A stretch of DNA of 64,000 nucleotides, from positions 43,257,318-43,321,317 of the forward strand of contig CM068315.1 in assembly GCA_034766995.1 (NCBI GenBank), in the 5' to 3' direction. Both the position numbers and the translations under genes were made by a program. Position 1 is the stretch's first letter, and each line of letters opens with the position of its first letter. The stretch is from Acanthacorydalis orientalis (lineage: Eukaryota > Arthropoda > Insecta > Megaloptera > Corydalidae). The notes beneath the pieces were generated by a model that saw nothing but the letters and a program-made list of their open reading frames with translations, did no database searches and was not told where the DNA came from. Shown in pieces: positions 38,375-50,627 of this stretch.

Positions 38375-38585
38375 TGAGTTTTCAAAAATGTTTTTTTTTT
38401 CTGGAGGTTAACGATCTGAAAATGATAGCATCGAAATGCGCATTAGCAACAATCAAAAACTATTAGTTAAAAAATGAAAAATCTGTTATTAGATATTTTT
38501 GAATACGAAAAACTATATAATTTGTAGAATTGTTAAAATATCATTTTTAGTATGAATTTAGCCGCAATACCAAAAACAATTTTCC
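38375..38585. mobile_element. Foldback-family fragment
   Basis: Contains the central block ATAGCATCGAAATGCGCATT followed by AGCAACAATCAAAAACTATT (38426-38465), then an arm ending ATGAATTTAGCCGCAATACC (38551-38570). Only one arm is well preserved. Confidence 0.55.
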
Positions 38586-38824
38586 AATACCTGAATTTCT
38601 TGTAAAAATAATCAATACATTTGATAATATGAGAAGAATGGAAAATAATTATTCAAAAATAAAAATTATTGTTATTTTTTAAACTTCTTTTTTAGTTTTA
38701 AATATAGCTTTACTGTTTTTATAAAACGATTTTCAATCCCTGTTTCTCCAATTATTTTTTAAGATACTAGTTTTTCAAAAATATCATTTTTGAAACTGTA
38801 CTTAAATTGATTTTCTAAAATAAT

Positions 38825-39105
38825 TTATTTAATCACAAACTCCAAAAACCATAATTTTTTTTGATCTGAAATTTGAAATTCAATATAATTCAATAAATTA
38901 ATATTAATCATTATTGCTTATTATAAATATTATATATGTATATATATTATATAATATTTATAATTATATATAATATTAAATATTATAAAATAATATTAAT
39001 TATAATTGCTCATTGATTGCTTATGTGCATTTCGATGGCGATTCTGTTATCCTCAAAGGCTAAGTTTAACACTGGGTAAATTCACTATCACAAATATATT
39101 ATTAA
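38825..39105. mobile_element. Foldback-family element with a TA-rich insert
   Basis: The left side has AATCACAAACTCCAAAAACC (38832) and TTTTGATCTGAAATTTG. The right side has TTGCTTATGTGCATTTCGAT, GGCGATTCTGTTATCCTC and GTAAATTCACTATCACAAAT (39016-39096). About 100 bp of AT-only inverted repeats (38920-39000) lie between. Confidence 0.5.
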
Positions 39106-41289
39106 TGCATCACAAATACAAATTTTTATTTATTAAAATATTTAATAATTGGTTAGTGTTTATTCTGATCAACTTACTCTTCTATGCTTGCGTTCTAAAT
39201 TTGTTGACCACTACAAAGAAAATATGTCATATAGAATATTAATTCATTTGAAAAAAATACATAATTCATCACAACATAGTTATATCATTGTGGTGAAATC
39301 GATTTTACATTCTTCTGTTAATTAAATTGTAAAATAGAAAAGTCATTTCATAAAGAAATTGTAATAAATTTTATATAAATTCATTAAAAAAGTCACTCCT
39401 GTAAAATTTGTTAAAAATATTTTGTATATGCTCCAGGGTAAAATATAAAATGATAATTGTATCAAAAATGTGTTTTGAAGAAATAAAGTACCTAATAAAA
39501 TATAAAATAACATCAACTTATTAGCGTAATAAATTATTACATGTTATATTCTTCTTTTTCTTTTCATTAAAGTTGATTAAATGAAAAAAACCAGTAACAA
39601 CATAAACTCAATTCTATTTGAATGAAAATATAATCCCAGACGGTGTAAATACTCGAAATAATTATTCTATTTTATTTTCTAAAACAGTTATTCTGAACTG
39701 TGCGTAAATATATCAAGTATAAAAAATACAAATCAATTATTTTCAATTTCTTTGAGCTTATCAAGTAATTGCTTTTGAAGTATTCGTTCTAATGATTCAT
39801 TTTAAAGTAATAAAAATGCAATTTTATGAAGTTGTTTACCAACGTTAACAAAATGAGTATATGGAAAGTAGGTCAACATTTTTTTTACAAATTATTTCTT
39901 TCTTATTTACATACAAGCCTATATTTTTTTAACGAAAATAGTGATAAAGGAAGGTTCATGTTATAATATTGAACAGAATTTAATCATTGATGTAAGATTT
40001 TTTTTATTTCTTGTTTAAGAAGTTTGTTCTTTTATAATAATTTATGAGTAAAATATTTAATAATATATTTTTTTGATAATGTGTATGAATGTATAAAAAA
40101 ATAAATATTAAAAAGATAAAACGAATGTTCAAACATTCTCAAGGTAATTAGTATCTTAATATAACATATAATAAAATAATATTATACCCTGAAGGATTTT
40201 AAAAGAGTTTAAGGAAGACAAAAACTTCAAACAACCATTTAAGATATTCATTTATTTTCCAAGATAAGAAACAACTTTATTCTTAAATTGACGCCCGAAA
40301 TCTGTGTGGTATGAGATAAAGTTTCTAAATTACACATAAAATTTGCAAGCTCAATTTGTACCTCTGTTACAGGTAAGGCAATGTAAATATACAAGATGGC
40401 TGAATTTTAATTTTATAGTCGACAATGTTGATCTAAACTAGAACGGTGATTCTTGTTGCTGAGGTCATCTGTTCGTATTCCGTTTTCATGAGTGCTTTTG
40501 TGTCGCTGAAGTGGACTTTTCTGTTTATATAACCAAACCGATGAACATAGGATGAATACGATTTTTTTTTCGTTCAGTAACACAATATGAACATGGCTTT
40601 TTGTCGGAATGAAAATGTGAAGTTTTTTTATATATATATATATCTTATATTTATTTTAAGTATAACATATATAAATACAATTTTAAATTCAATTATTTTT
40701 CAATTGTTATATGTAACGGGTTTAATTTTTTATTGCAACAATGAAAAATATTGAAGATGTCTAGAAAAAAATTCATATGACAAAAATGTATTCTTTATTA
40801 TTAAATTTGTTAATTTTTTTTATTTTTCTTCGAATTAAAATTTTATTTTTAATGAACTAAACTCTCGAGAAATGTTGAAACAAGAAACTATTTTTCATGT
40901 TATTTCAATAATAAAACGTAAACGTATTCATTGGATTATTTTTATTAACATAACGAAAATAAAAATATAATACAAATGTGATTTTTTTTGGTTGAATTCA
41001 TTAATTAAATATTTTCATTCCACAAACCACAAACAAATATTCTTATTGAAAATGGTTATGAAATATTAAATTGATCTTGGTAATCCACTTATTGGTTCTA
41101 TTTTTTCAACTTTTTTTTATTTATTTATAAGACGCCTTTTTGTGAGTAGTGTTTTATGAGTATGTTTTTAACTTGAGAATTTTTTCATGTTTTGTAAAAG
41201 GAAAAGTTGTTGTTTTAAATTTATTGTACACTTTATATTAAAAAGTGTTATACTATAGACATGACTCACTAAAAAGACTGAATTTCTTG
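39106..41289. other. AT-rich sequence without genes
   Basis: Nothing recognised except a juxtaposed AG|GTAAGG splice-like sequence at 40371-40378 and a short TA run at 40630-40643. Confidence 0.55.
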
Positions 41290-41408
41290 CTTCTTGTCCT
41301 TGAGGTCACTATTTTTTTCACAAGCGGTTTTTTCCTTGTGACATCAACAGGCAATGAAATCGGTAGTGAAAAAGAAAGAAGAAAAATAATGACCTCAAGG
41401 ACAAGAAA
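41290..41408. repeat. Long inverted repeat with 27-bp arms
   Basis: Left arm CTTCTTGTCCTTGAGGTCAC then TATTTTT (41290-41316). Right arm AAAAATAATGACCTCAAGGA then CAAGAAA (41382-41408). The arms pair at 25 of 27 positions with a 65-bp spacer. Inside is a shorter pair, TCACAAG...CTTGTGA. No terminal duplication is evident; it may be a MITE. Confidence 0.75.
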
Positions 41409-41617
41409 GAATAAATAAAAATCCAGCGACACAGAAACGAAACAAATTACAATTAAAAGATTAAGTTAGCAGCAAAAATGAGACAAGTTATCATTATTCT
41501 TTATTTAAACTTGAGAAAATAAGTCAGACAGATCAATAACACCAGATTTAAGTATAAATTATTTTCAATAATTTATTTTTATTTTATTATAAATTTATAG
41601 ATCATAATTTAACTTTG

Positions 41618-41621
<4 letters not shown>

Positions 41622-41655
<34 letters not shown>
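41622..41655. repeat. (TA)n microsatellite
   Basis: About 33 bp of TA in featureless AT-rich sequence. Confidence 0.94.
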
Positions 41656-41657
<2 letters not shown>

Positions 41658-42055
41658 TAATTTAAAAAAATGTAACAATTATTTTTAAAAAAAACTATTA
41701 AACATGTTTAAATTTCAATCATATTACAAAGTAATTAAAATAAAAATTGATCTGTTCCAGTTTATATTTTAAAAAATTATGATCTTATTTATATAAAAAT
41801 AATATTGTTATATTCATATAAATCGTTATTAATCTCTTTTACGTATATTAATATATAATTTTCTACAATCAACAGTCGTTAATAGTCTGTATACTAGTCA
41901 ATTTACAATTGAATTAAAAAAAAAATCATCTGCCAATAGAATACATTATGCAGTTTATTAATAATTCAAAAGATGAAAACGCAAGTTACACAGTACCTCG
42001 CTTGTTTAATTTATGAAGCACACCTGAGCTTCTCAAATAACTTTATCTTTCCATT

Positions 42056-42084
42056 CACGTGTGCTTTTATTAAAAGCACACGTG
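42056..42084. promoter_or_regulatory. Perfect palindrome made of two CACGTG E-boxes
   Basis: CACGTGTGCTTTTA (42056-42069), one T, then TAAAAGCACACGTG (42071-42084): 14-bp arms that pair perfectly around a single base. Each end is a canonical E-box (CACGTG), and a third lies 22 bp further right (42106-42111). Function as a bHLH or clock-type site is inference. Confidence 0.6.
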
Positions 42085-42111
42085 GGTAGTAAAGTACTTA
42101 TAAGACACGTG

Positions 42112-43585
42112 GTCGTCAATAACGTTAATCTTTCCTCTTCTTCCTCGTTTTTTTTGCTAAAATACGATAGAAAATGTTTGTGTGCGTTACTTTTTTCGCT
42201 CATGGAACATGTTTTAAATTAAAATCAATAAGATAATCTTAAATTCAACGACGATATTATATTCTATATGTATAAATTTTCTTATTAATTTGAAAATTCT
42301 TTTCTGAAATATTAAAATGGAAAGATGAAAGGAATATGCTACTGCTGAATTAATTATGATATAATTAAAGATGATTAATATCATTTTAATAATAAATATC
42401 AGAGTCCATGTTTTATGGATGTAGAAAATATCATGTTTTATCGTAAAGCAATTCAGAGACTTAATTAGAATTCGGATAACGATTTAAAACGGTCATAAAA
42501 AAGAGTTTATTTAAGATTTCAATCAATTTATATATATATATAAATATATATATATATGATTAAAAATGAACTTTATAATTAATAACAACTCCTCAATAAA
42601 TAATGTAGATACGATTGTTTCAACAAATCTAACTCATTAAATCTAATTTTACAATTGTACGTATGCATAAAGGTGTTGATATAAATTCTCTGTATATAAT
42701 ACCAACTAATCTCTGTGTAACTCCATTGTCTGAAGCTATGTTCAACAAAGCTTTCTGTGACTTTGTGTATCAGTTTCTTAATTACTTCACATTATATTTA
42801 TTTTATTTATAATATTTTGTGTGAATACCAATACAATTATTCTGTCTAATTCAGTTATAAAGTAATTGTTTTTTTATTTATGAATTTCTTTGAAAAAATG
42901 TAACATTGTACCTAAATACAGTTATTTTTTAATTTATATAAATTCTTTAAATAAATAAATATTTTATATAAAATAATTTTTATATAAAAATATTAAATAA
43001 TGTCGTTTATACATTTCTGGAAAAACTAATATGGAATGTTTATTTAAAAGTACTGAATTGTCTCAAGAATTGCGTTTTTCTGAACTCTTATTCATTTTCA
43101 ATAAACAAGTAAAATAAAAGAATGTTTATTTAAGTTCAGTCAACAAAATTTAAGTAATTATAAATAGAATGAAAACATTAATCTTCTTTAATTAGCAGAT
43201 TGGTTTTCAGAAGCGTAGGAATGGACATTTTTTAAAAAAAATGAGAAATGAACATAAATGAAATACAAACAAACCAATTATTTTCACTAACAATATTTTT
43301 TATATATTTTTTTAATTAAAAAGTATTTCCACATCTAGAAGACACAACTGGCGTTCATGTAGTATAATGTATGTATATATATATATACATCCTCACACAC
43401 ATACACACAAAACAAAATATTACATAAACTCACAGTCGTAATAAATATAGACCAATAACACCATATATAAGTTTGTTTACTTTTTTCCGAATAGAAGATT
43501 GTAAAAAAATAAAATATATTTTAAGTTTTGTCCTTTCAATTTGGAATGTAAAATCTTGTTAATAAATATATAAAAAATAATTGTA

Positions 43586-43631
<46 letters not shown>

Positions 43632-44555
43632 GTTATTGAGTACAGTTTGATCTTTTTTTAATATATCTATTAATATCTTTTTTAAACATCGTTATAAAGA
43701 AAAAATTGAATAAATTCAGAGTTACAAATACAAGTTGTTTACTTAAGGTAGAAAGCGAGATATGACTTTCAATGAAATATCAAATCTTCGTCTCACTCGG
43801 CACGAAATGTATTTTTTCTCTGATACCGTTGTATTTTGTAACTGCTTTAACACATTGAAAGATATATAATTTTTCTTCATCTTGCATTTACCAACTTAAC
43901 ATTAAAACAACTTTCTGACAAGGATAGTTAATTATTCTTAAACTTTACATATCGTATTTCTATCTTTGTTTTTCAAGTTTACACTTAAATGAGATTGATC
44001 TATTGCATTTCTTTTAATTTTCTTTAGGAATTTTTAGAATGAAATATATCCTTTAATATAAAATATATGCACAGAAGTAATGCATATATATATATATATA
44101 TATATTATATTAGATGTTTTAACATCATGATTTTTTTGAGAAGTCTTTTTATTGATAATAATATCTTTAATTATTGAACAGAATGTAAGGAACTGTAGTA
44201 GTCTACAATTAGTATTAATTAATATATGTATTTTTTGATTTTGTGATATTTGTAGTTTTATTTGAATTATCTTTAGTTCTTTTGTAAAATGTACTTACAT
44301 TTTTAGAAATAGGAATTTCTTGGGTTGTTCATTTGATATAAATATGTAACTGACCTGTAATTTGTTTTTGAATGTATTGACATATAATGTGGTAATCATT
44401 AGATCATTTTCTTGTCATATCCATTGACAAGTATTTCGATTAAATCTTTCTATGCTACACATTGATAAAACTACAACAAATATATTTTGGTATTGTTTAT
44501 CTGTTATCGTGATAGGTTTAATCGTTTTGGATTATCTTTGTCTGTTATCTGATAC
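42112..44555. other. Featureless AT-rich sequence
   Basis: Only short TA tracts (42532-42557, 43374-43388, 43587-43631, 44083-44106). Confidence 0.6.
43587..43631. repeat. (TA)n microsatellite
   Basis: TA tract with one TG interruption. Confidence 0.95.
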
Positions 44556-44557
44556 TA

Positions 44558-45114
44558 TTAGGTTGATAGAAAAATCATTGCGACTTACGACCTTCAAATT
44601 CATACACATTTTTTAATGGTTTTAAGTTGTCCAGAAATATTGGATGACTAACGCCTAACTTTTGTGTAAGTTCTCGAATTAATGTGCGTGGTTCTGATTT
44701 AACTAACTCCTTCATTTGGTCGTTATGATATGAAAAAGGATACGCTCGACCTTCTTCATCTTCAAGGCTCTCGTCTCCAGCACGGAATTTCGGAAACAAT
44801 CACTGTACTGTACGTTCCTTAACAGTACTCATTCTAAACTCATTGTTTAGTTTATGAGCAGTTTCTGCTCCTTTACCACCCGTTTTGATCTCATACAAAA
44901 ATATTCTTATTTGCTTCTTTCTATTTTTAATTCAAGAGCCCAATTCGAAATAAATTTAATAATAAAACTAAAGTCGATGTTACTAAAGTACAGACAGATA
45001 AATGTACTTTAAAATGATATTAAAATGAACATGATAAAATGATACTTTCATTGAAAAAAAGTTAAGGTTAGAATTAAAATAACGAAAACCGTAATTATTT
45101 TCCTACCAACATAG
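44558..45114 (-). mobile_element. Mini-mariner copy F, with the longest open second helix-turn-helix
   Basis: TA at 44556-44557 precedes the left repeat (TTAGGTTGATAGAAAAATCA). The right end is CCTACCAACATAG. The minus strand has a 74-codon open stretch (44575-44799) that runs from the FRAGDESLEDEEGRA linker through the second helix-turn-helix (RELTQKLGVSHPIFL) to YEFEGRKSQ, the sequence that overlaps the terminal repeat. This shows the DNA-binding frame leading straight into the transposon end with no catalytic domain. Upstream the frame is closed by a Trp-to-stop change just before the stretch. Confidence 0.87.
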
Positions 45115-45184
45115 TTGAATATTTTAATTGAATACTTAAATGAAATAAAATAATTTATAGTTTTATAAGAAATGAGCTAATAGT

Positions 45185-45300
45185 CTCATTACGTGTGCCA
45201 TTATCAGGTAGATATTAAATAATCTCCGATATCTACCTGAAGATAACACACATGCCAACATTTGTTCTGAATAATAGGCTCTCAGATAACTCAAAATAAT
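45185..45300. mobile_element. Palindromic MITE (ACCTGAAGATG family), copy 3
   Basis: Perfect 10-bp core arms AGGTAGATAT (45206-45215) and ATATCTACCT (45229-45238) extend outward imperfectly as GTGTGCCATTATC and GAAGATAACACACATGCC. It sits about 70 bp to the right of mini-mariner F. Confidence 0.62.
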
Positions 45301-46014
45301 GAAGAATATTAAGACAAAGCATCAACAAAATCTTAGATACGAAATATACAATTATAATATTAATTATTTAATAATATGTACAGATAGTGTTATCAAAAAT
45401 TAAAAAAAAATAAAATGTTTCGTTAACATAATATGAGTGTAGGATGAGGTTCGCTTGGTAAAATATTTTTATTCGTGATGAAAATTTGAAAAGCATGTAG
45501 AGTGTAAATAAAAGTTACACTTTTTATAATAATATAATATCATACTTTGACCTCATTTATATTGCTTTTTATTTTCAGAATTTTCATGAATACATTAAAA
45601 TCCTCTGCATTATGTCGTATTGCATTATAAAAGTATTATTTTCATGTTCCAGCTGAATAAATTAAAATATAAAATATTTGTGTTTTTATCTCGAAGCCTA
45701 ATTATAAAACTTTTTCATAACTATTCCATAGAAAGGTTTGTTGTTGAAGAAGAGTCTCTACGAACATAATAAGTATATAAAGACAAGTAATTCTCTTTTC
45801 CAAATTTTTGTAGAATTTTAAACTTGAATAAAAACCTGTAATATTTAATTTTATGCCTATTATATTTTATAAATACTAACTCATGTTCTTTATCAAATTA
45901 TTACTCAAATTAATAGAATTAAACTAATTGATGCTCTCTATCAATTAGAATTTTATAAATACTGATTGATCTCTCTGTATAATAAAAACTGTTTTCATAT
46001 ACACTAATTAAATT

Positions 46015-46428
46015 TAAATCTCTCTGTAATTAAAAAATGGTTCCGCCACTATGCGTTCTTTTTATTCGTTCTCTGATTGGTTGATATCGGTCACATGGTC
46101 TCTTGCGATTGGTTGATATCAGTTACATGATCAGTGTTCTGTTTCACGATGTATAATGAAAGAAAGTGTACAATTTTAGTGTAAAAATTGATCATAAATT
46201 TATTCAAAATAGTGAATTCGTAGAAGCTTTAGAGTAAAAAGGTTGTTACACATTTTAACATTGTATTTTTTATGTTAATTTTTATAAACATTTTTTTTTT
46301 TTGATTATTTGCGTGTATAATTTGTTAATTTACTTTATTTGTTAGATGGAGAGCGAGCGTTAGTGAGCGGGGTGGTAAGCCCCTCGGCGGTTTGTGATCA
46401 CAGCGAGTAGGGAGTGAAGCACCACATG
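46015..46428 (-). repeat. CCAAT-motif dispersed repeat, copy 4 (longest)
   Basis: Minus orientation. The head (46340-46428) is GC-rich, containing GTGGTGCTTCACTCCCTACT and CGCCGAGGGGCTTACCACCC in complement. Then come TAACAAATAAAGTAAATTAA, a long AT-rich spacer that includes ACAATGTTAAAATGTGTAAC (shared with copy 5), two CCAAT boxes (complements at 46076-46080 and 46108-46112), CATGTGACCGATATC, and the tail with TAGTGGCGGAACCATTTTTT. This copy best defines the full length, about 410 bp. Confidence 0.82.
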
Positions 46429-46859
46429 TATATATATGTAATATATATAAACTTTGAATATTGCAATTAGGCAATATTAATGAAAAATTAATTTATAGTG
46501 AAACCCATATTTAAAGTTATAACTAAATATTAACTATGCATAAAATTGTCATAAGAAATGGATGTTTCGTTGAAATAATTATTTCTCTGCTCATTAATTT
46601 ATGTACTTAAATCAGATTCTTGTAAAAAAATGATGAGAAACTTGATATTTCATTCTTTATATTTTTCATTTTAATTAAAATGGGTAACTAAATTAATTAC
46701 TTTTAGATAAACATCACAACATATACAATCGATTTAAAAAACAGAAATATATACCTAAAATTATCTCCGAATTTACGCCGAATCTATAAACTTCACGAAA
46801 CGTAACTTTTAAAAATAATTCAGTATTTTTTAACGTTCCGCGACCTTATCAATATTAAA

Positions 46860-47360
46860 TCGAAAATCCCGTATCGTTCACATTATGCTTTTTAAGAAAA
46901 CTCGACAAAAAAAAACACGAAGCAGAAGAAAAAAAATGTTAAGGAGAAAAATCTTGACACATCTAAGGCCATCAATAAGGATTTCTAGAACCACGGCTCT
47001 TTATTCGTGCTGCCATCGTTGTTGTAAAAAGACTGATAAAATATTAAAAGCGCTACGCAAAACAGTAATTTGTTGAGAGTTCTTACATAAATCATGGATT
47101 GGTAGGCACTGTATAGCGAGTAGATATACTGTGTGCACGGATAACGCCCATCTGTACATCGGTCCCTATGACTGTATCGCTCTCATTCCAATGCAAACCG
47201 TATTGGGGGTCGTTGGTTCGTAATTGAATCAATATGGGAATGAGCTTCGGCTTCGCTTCAACTCGCTATGATGAGCAACAGTGCCAGCAATAATGACAGG
47301 CGATGAAACACAGAGGGCGAATATATTCACATCTGTCTTCTTAATTCCGTACTTGTGATT
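46860..47360. other. Unique GC-richer block
   Basis: 47080-47345 is one of the least AT-rich stretches in the window and is not repeated in it. It contains an 8-bp inverted pair (CTCATTCC 47182-47189, GGAATGAG 47237-47244). The 63-codon Lys/Arg-rich open stretch at 46885-47076 has no start context or family signature. Possible regulatory DNA. Confidence 0.4.
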
Positions 47361-47555
47361 TTCTAGCTTCTGTCTATTACTTTTTATTTGATATTAAGTA
47401 ATTGGCTCATGTACATTTTTTATGTGAAAATAAAACAGAATTTGTTAGTCGTATAACAAATAAATTGCACAATAAACTAACTTTTATGCTTTTATTTTTT
47501 AATTGACTTCTTCTATTGTATTTCTTTAAAAATGAACGGAATTTAATCTATTGAT

Positions 47556-47558
<3 letters not shown>

Positions 47559-47616
<58 letters not shown>
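47559..47616. repeat. (TA)n microsatellite
   Basis: About 57 bp of uninterrupted TA. Confidence 0.97.
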
Positions 47617-47621
<5 letters not shown>

Positions 47622-47809
47622 ATAGAATAAACAAATATAGATTGTTTTTCTATTAGGCTTATTAATTCCTAATTTTTGCATATTCTGTTCTATGGATACA
47701 GAGTTGTGATCTTTATTATGTGAAAACTGTATAGTAATTACTGTGAATAAGAAATAAGTTTTGATTCTTGCGATCCTGTTGATACGTTGTCCTGGTGGTA
47801 TTCTTCTTT

Positions 47810-47995
47810 TTGAATCAGTTAGATGTCTATTCTCCAGTACAAATTTTAATATGGTTGTTATCTTTAAATAAATGTCTGAGACTGATTTTAAATTTCATTT
47901 CAGTTACAAAATTCGATTTAAAATCAGTCTTCAATATTTACCTGAAGATGACACATGTGCCGAAACTAATATTAAAAACAGATGCTTAGTTAATC
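47810..47995. mobile_element. Palindromic MITE (ACCTGAAGATG family), copy 1
   Basis: Perfect 15-bp inverted arms, AGACTGATTTTAAAT (47879-47893) and ATTTAAAATCAGTCT (47916-47930), form the core. The right outer arm TACCTGAAGATGACACATGT then GCCGAAACTAATATTAAAAA (47940-47979) pairs loosely with the left outer arm at 47823-47872. The same outer motif is found at 5.9, 45.2 and 50.5 kb. Confidence 0.62.
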
Positions 47996-48504
47996 AAAAA
48001 GAACGAAGACCACTAGAATTAAATATTAGAATTATTAATTATGATATATTTTATTTTTTAATATTTTATTCTCCGAAATTATACATTTTGAATATATAAT
48101 TATTGCCTTGATCACCGATATTTACATTTTTGTAAAATATTAAGTATGATTTAAAAAATAACAAATATTCACGACTTGTAAAAAGCAAGTCTGTTCCACT
48201 AATTAAAATTATTAAAGTAGTAGTATTTTAATCTACTTGAAAATAAATTAAACTTCTTAGAAATTCAGCATTTTCAAATTTGATAAATTCTTGATGAAAA
48301 TGAGACAAGTTTGTGTATTGAAAGAGAATTGACAATAAAATAAATAGTTTCCATCGTAGTACAAGTTTGATATTCTGTAGCATTAAACATTTGTAAAATA
48401 TTTCAAACTATAGAAGTTGTAATGGTATTTAGCTTTAAAACTTGAATATGGAATCATAAAACAGTCTACAGACAGGTATAAACAAAAACAGTTTCTCTAC
48501 AAAC

Positions 48505-48505
<1 letters not shown>

Positions 48506-48560
<55 letters not shown>

Positions 48561-48665
48561 AGAACATATATATATATATATATATATGTAAATATATGTA
48601 TATATATATATATAAATATATGTATATATATATATATATGTAAATATATGTATATATATATGTAA

Positions 48666-48725
<60 letters not shown>

Positions 48726-48823
48726 GTACATATATATATATATATATATATACATATGTACATATATATATATATATACATATATACACACATATGTACA
48801 TATATATATATATACATGTATAT

Positions 48824-48859
<36 letters not shown>

Positions 48860-48917
48860 GTATATGTAAATATATATATATATATATATATGTAAATATA
48901 TGTATAGATATATAAGC
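48506..48917. repeat. Complex TA-based tract, about 410 bp
   Basis: TA runs are interrupted at irregular intervals by TACA, TGTA and TAAATATATG elements on both strands; TATATATGTAAATATATGTA recurs several times. It is open in several frames only because it lacks stop codons, giving spurious Tyr-Ile repeats. It ends exactly where a mariner fragment begins. Confidence 0.95.
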
Positions 48918-49230
48918 GGCTTTCAAAAAATTTGTAGAAGTGAAGAAAAATAAAAAACAATAGTAAGGGCAGTAACATTATTTATATGTTTGAAAATAAT
49001 CTCGCTTAGGTTAATACATTTCATCCAAAGTTGCTCGAGTGCCATTATGCCGGTATTAAAGTGCGATTTCTCAAGCTCTTCAAATAGGCGTCTACTTCGG
49101 TTTTCACCTCCTCATCTGTGTTAAGTCAGTTTCAGAAAGTAATGTTTTTAGTTGTGAAAAGAGATCGAAGTCGAAAAGGGGTCAAATCTAGTAAATATGG
49201 GGTATTGTATGGATTCGTATTATAGGGATT
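48917..49230 (-). pseudogene. C-terminal fragment of a mariner transposase, fourth lineage
   Basis: The minus strand reads, in broken frames, LLDLTPFDFDLFSQLKTLLS (the third catalytic Asp region, normally SPDLAPSDF), then EEVKTEVDAYLKSL (about 49115-49075), an ALEQLWMKCINLSEIIFK-like C terminus and a terminal sequence at about 48917-48940. It abuts the 400-bp TA-rich tract at 48509-48915, as if the transposon end had inserted at the tract's edge. The N-terminal two-thirds are absent. Confidence 0.75.
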
Positions 49231-49733
49231 TATATGAAATAAATTATTTGAATATCCTACTTATGATCACTTTTATATCACTGAAAAAATATTAAAAAGA
49301 ATGTCATGAATAATCTGTATCTTTTTCTTTCCCAAATTGATAAAAAAAATTGTTTGAAGTCTTTTAATGTTTTATGTATTGTTACAGAATTTTAATTAAA
49401 AATATAAGTTTAATATCAACTATGCACATAATCCAAAATTCAACATATTTAATTCAAAAATAAAAATAATGAACACAAAAAAAAATTATTTTATCGTTGA
49501 AGCAATTTTTGTGTATTCAAACGATTTCTGAGGTAAGCAGATAAAACGTTTCTCCATAAAAGCAACTTTTATATGGAATTTTTATTGACTACTGATATAT
49601 AATATTTAATAATTTTATATTAGTACTTGCACGAAATATTTTATATTATTATATCGTATATTTTTTATAGACAGGCACTTTTATAGTTCTCATTGAATTT
49701 TTATTGACTTTTGTAATATTCTCCATATATATA

Positions 49734-49738
<5 letters not shown>

Positions 49739-49793
<55 letters not shown>

Positions 49794-49811
49794 GAGAGAG
49801 AGAGAGAGAGA
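49739..49811. repeat. (TA)n(GA)n compound microsatellite
   Basis: About 50 bp of TA followed by about 20 bp of GA. Confidence 0.96.
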
Positions 49812-50476
49812 AAACATTTTAATGTGTTTATTAAATTAATAAATCAATTTTATTGGAAGATAATAAGAGCTATTATAATATATTGACAACAGATTATTAA
49901 CATTTTAATATACATTTCGACAAAGTATCCAAAATTTACAAAACAGACTATAATTATGAAATATTCTATAAATTCTGTTATAAAAGTACATATGATGTTA
50001 AAATATTAAGTAGAAAGAGAATTAAAAGCTCAGATGTTTAGTATTTGAGAAGATCAGCATCAAATGATAATAATGACACAAATTCACACACGGAAAAGAC
50101 TGTTGTTGGGGTTTTCTACCTCCAGGTACGACCAATAATACAAATAGATAATACAAAAGATGTCCAAATACCTCAAATATGTGAAAAAAGTACGGAATTG
50201 CATTTTTATCTTCACTATTCATATAAAATAAAAATACAAAAAAAGTATATTTACATGTTTTCAGGTCAAACTGTCACCCAATTATCTTCTGACTACTTAA
50301 TGATGCGATTTTGATTGATAATAAATTTACAAACAGTAAAATCACCCTCAATTTAACTGATTTAAAATTCACTTTAATCGATTACATGGATACTGAAATT
50401 ATAATTTTCTGTTTTTATTCGTGATCTGTCATAGATACGTTCTTGGTAATCTACACCCTTTTGAGTATCTGAAAAT

Positions 50477-50589
50477 GTCTGTTCTCCATTATTACTTTCA
50501 GCAAGTGTGCCAAATTAAATTAGATTTCAGAGTTTTTAATCTTTTCTTGAGAATCGAACATGTGCTGAAATTAGTAGTAGAGAACAGAC
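50477..50589. mobile_element. Palindromic MITE (related), copy 2
   Basis: 33-bp imperfect inverted arms: GTCTGTTCTCCATTATTACT to AGTGTG (50477-50509), and AACATGTGCTGAAATTAGTA to GAACAGAC (50557-50589). The outer 10 bp (GTCTGTTCTC/GAGAACAGAC) and inner TTCAGCA/TGCTGAA pair exactly. The right arm resembles the outer arm of copy 1. Confidence 0.7.
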
Positions 50590-50624
50590 ACTTAAATAAT
50601 GAAAAAGTATGAAGAATGCTAGAG

Positions 50625-50627
<3 letters not shown>

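Noticed and set aside
40441..40520. Second copy of the 41.3-kb inverted repeat
   Set aside because: Only a short GCTGAGGTCAT-like match; not enough to call.
46340..46428. tRNA- or 5S-like head of a SINE
   Set aside because: The GC-rich head of the CCAAT repeat has no convincing A or B box.
46885..47076. 63-codon Lys/Arg- and Cys-containing open stretch, possibly a small secreted peptide
   Set aside because: No signal peptide, no start context, no splice sites and no family pattern; a run of A-rich codons explains the lysines.
47182..47244. Possible microRNA-like hairpin
   Set aside because: Only the outer 8 bp pair well; the inner arms do not continue as a stem.
48466..48978. Long open frames of Tyr/Ile on both strands
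   Set aside because: They are translations of TA/TACA repeats; all frames are open because the repeat lacks stops.
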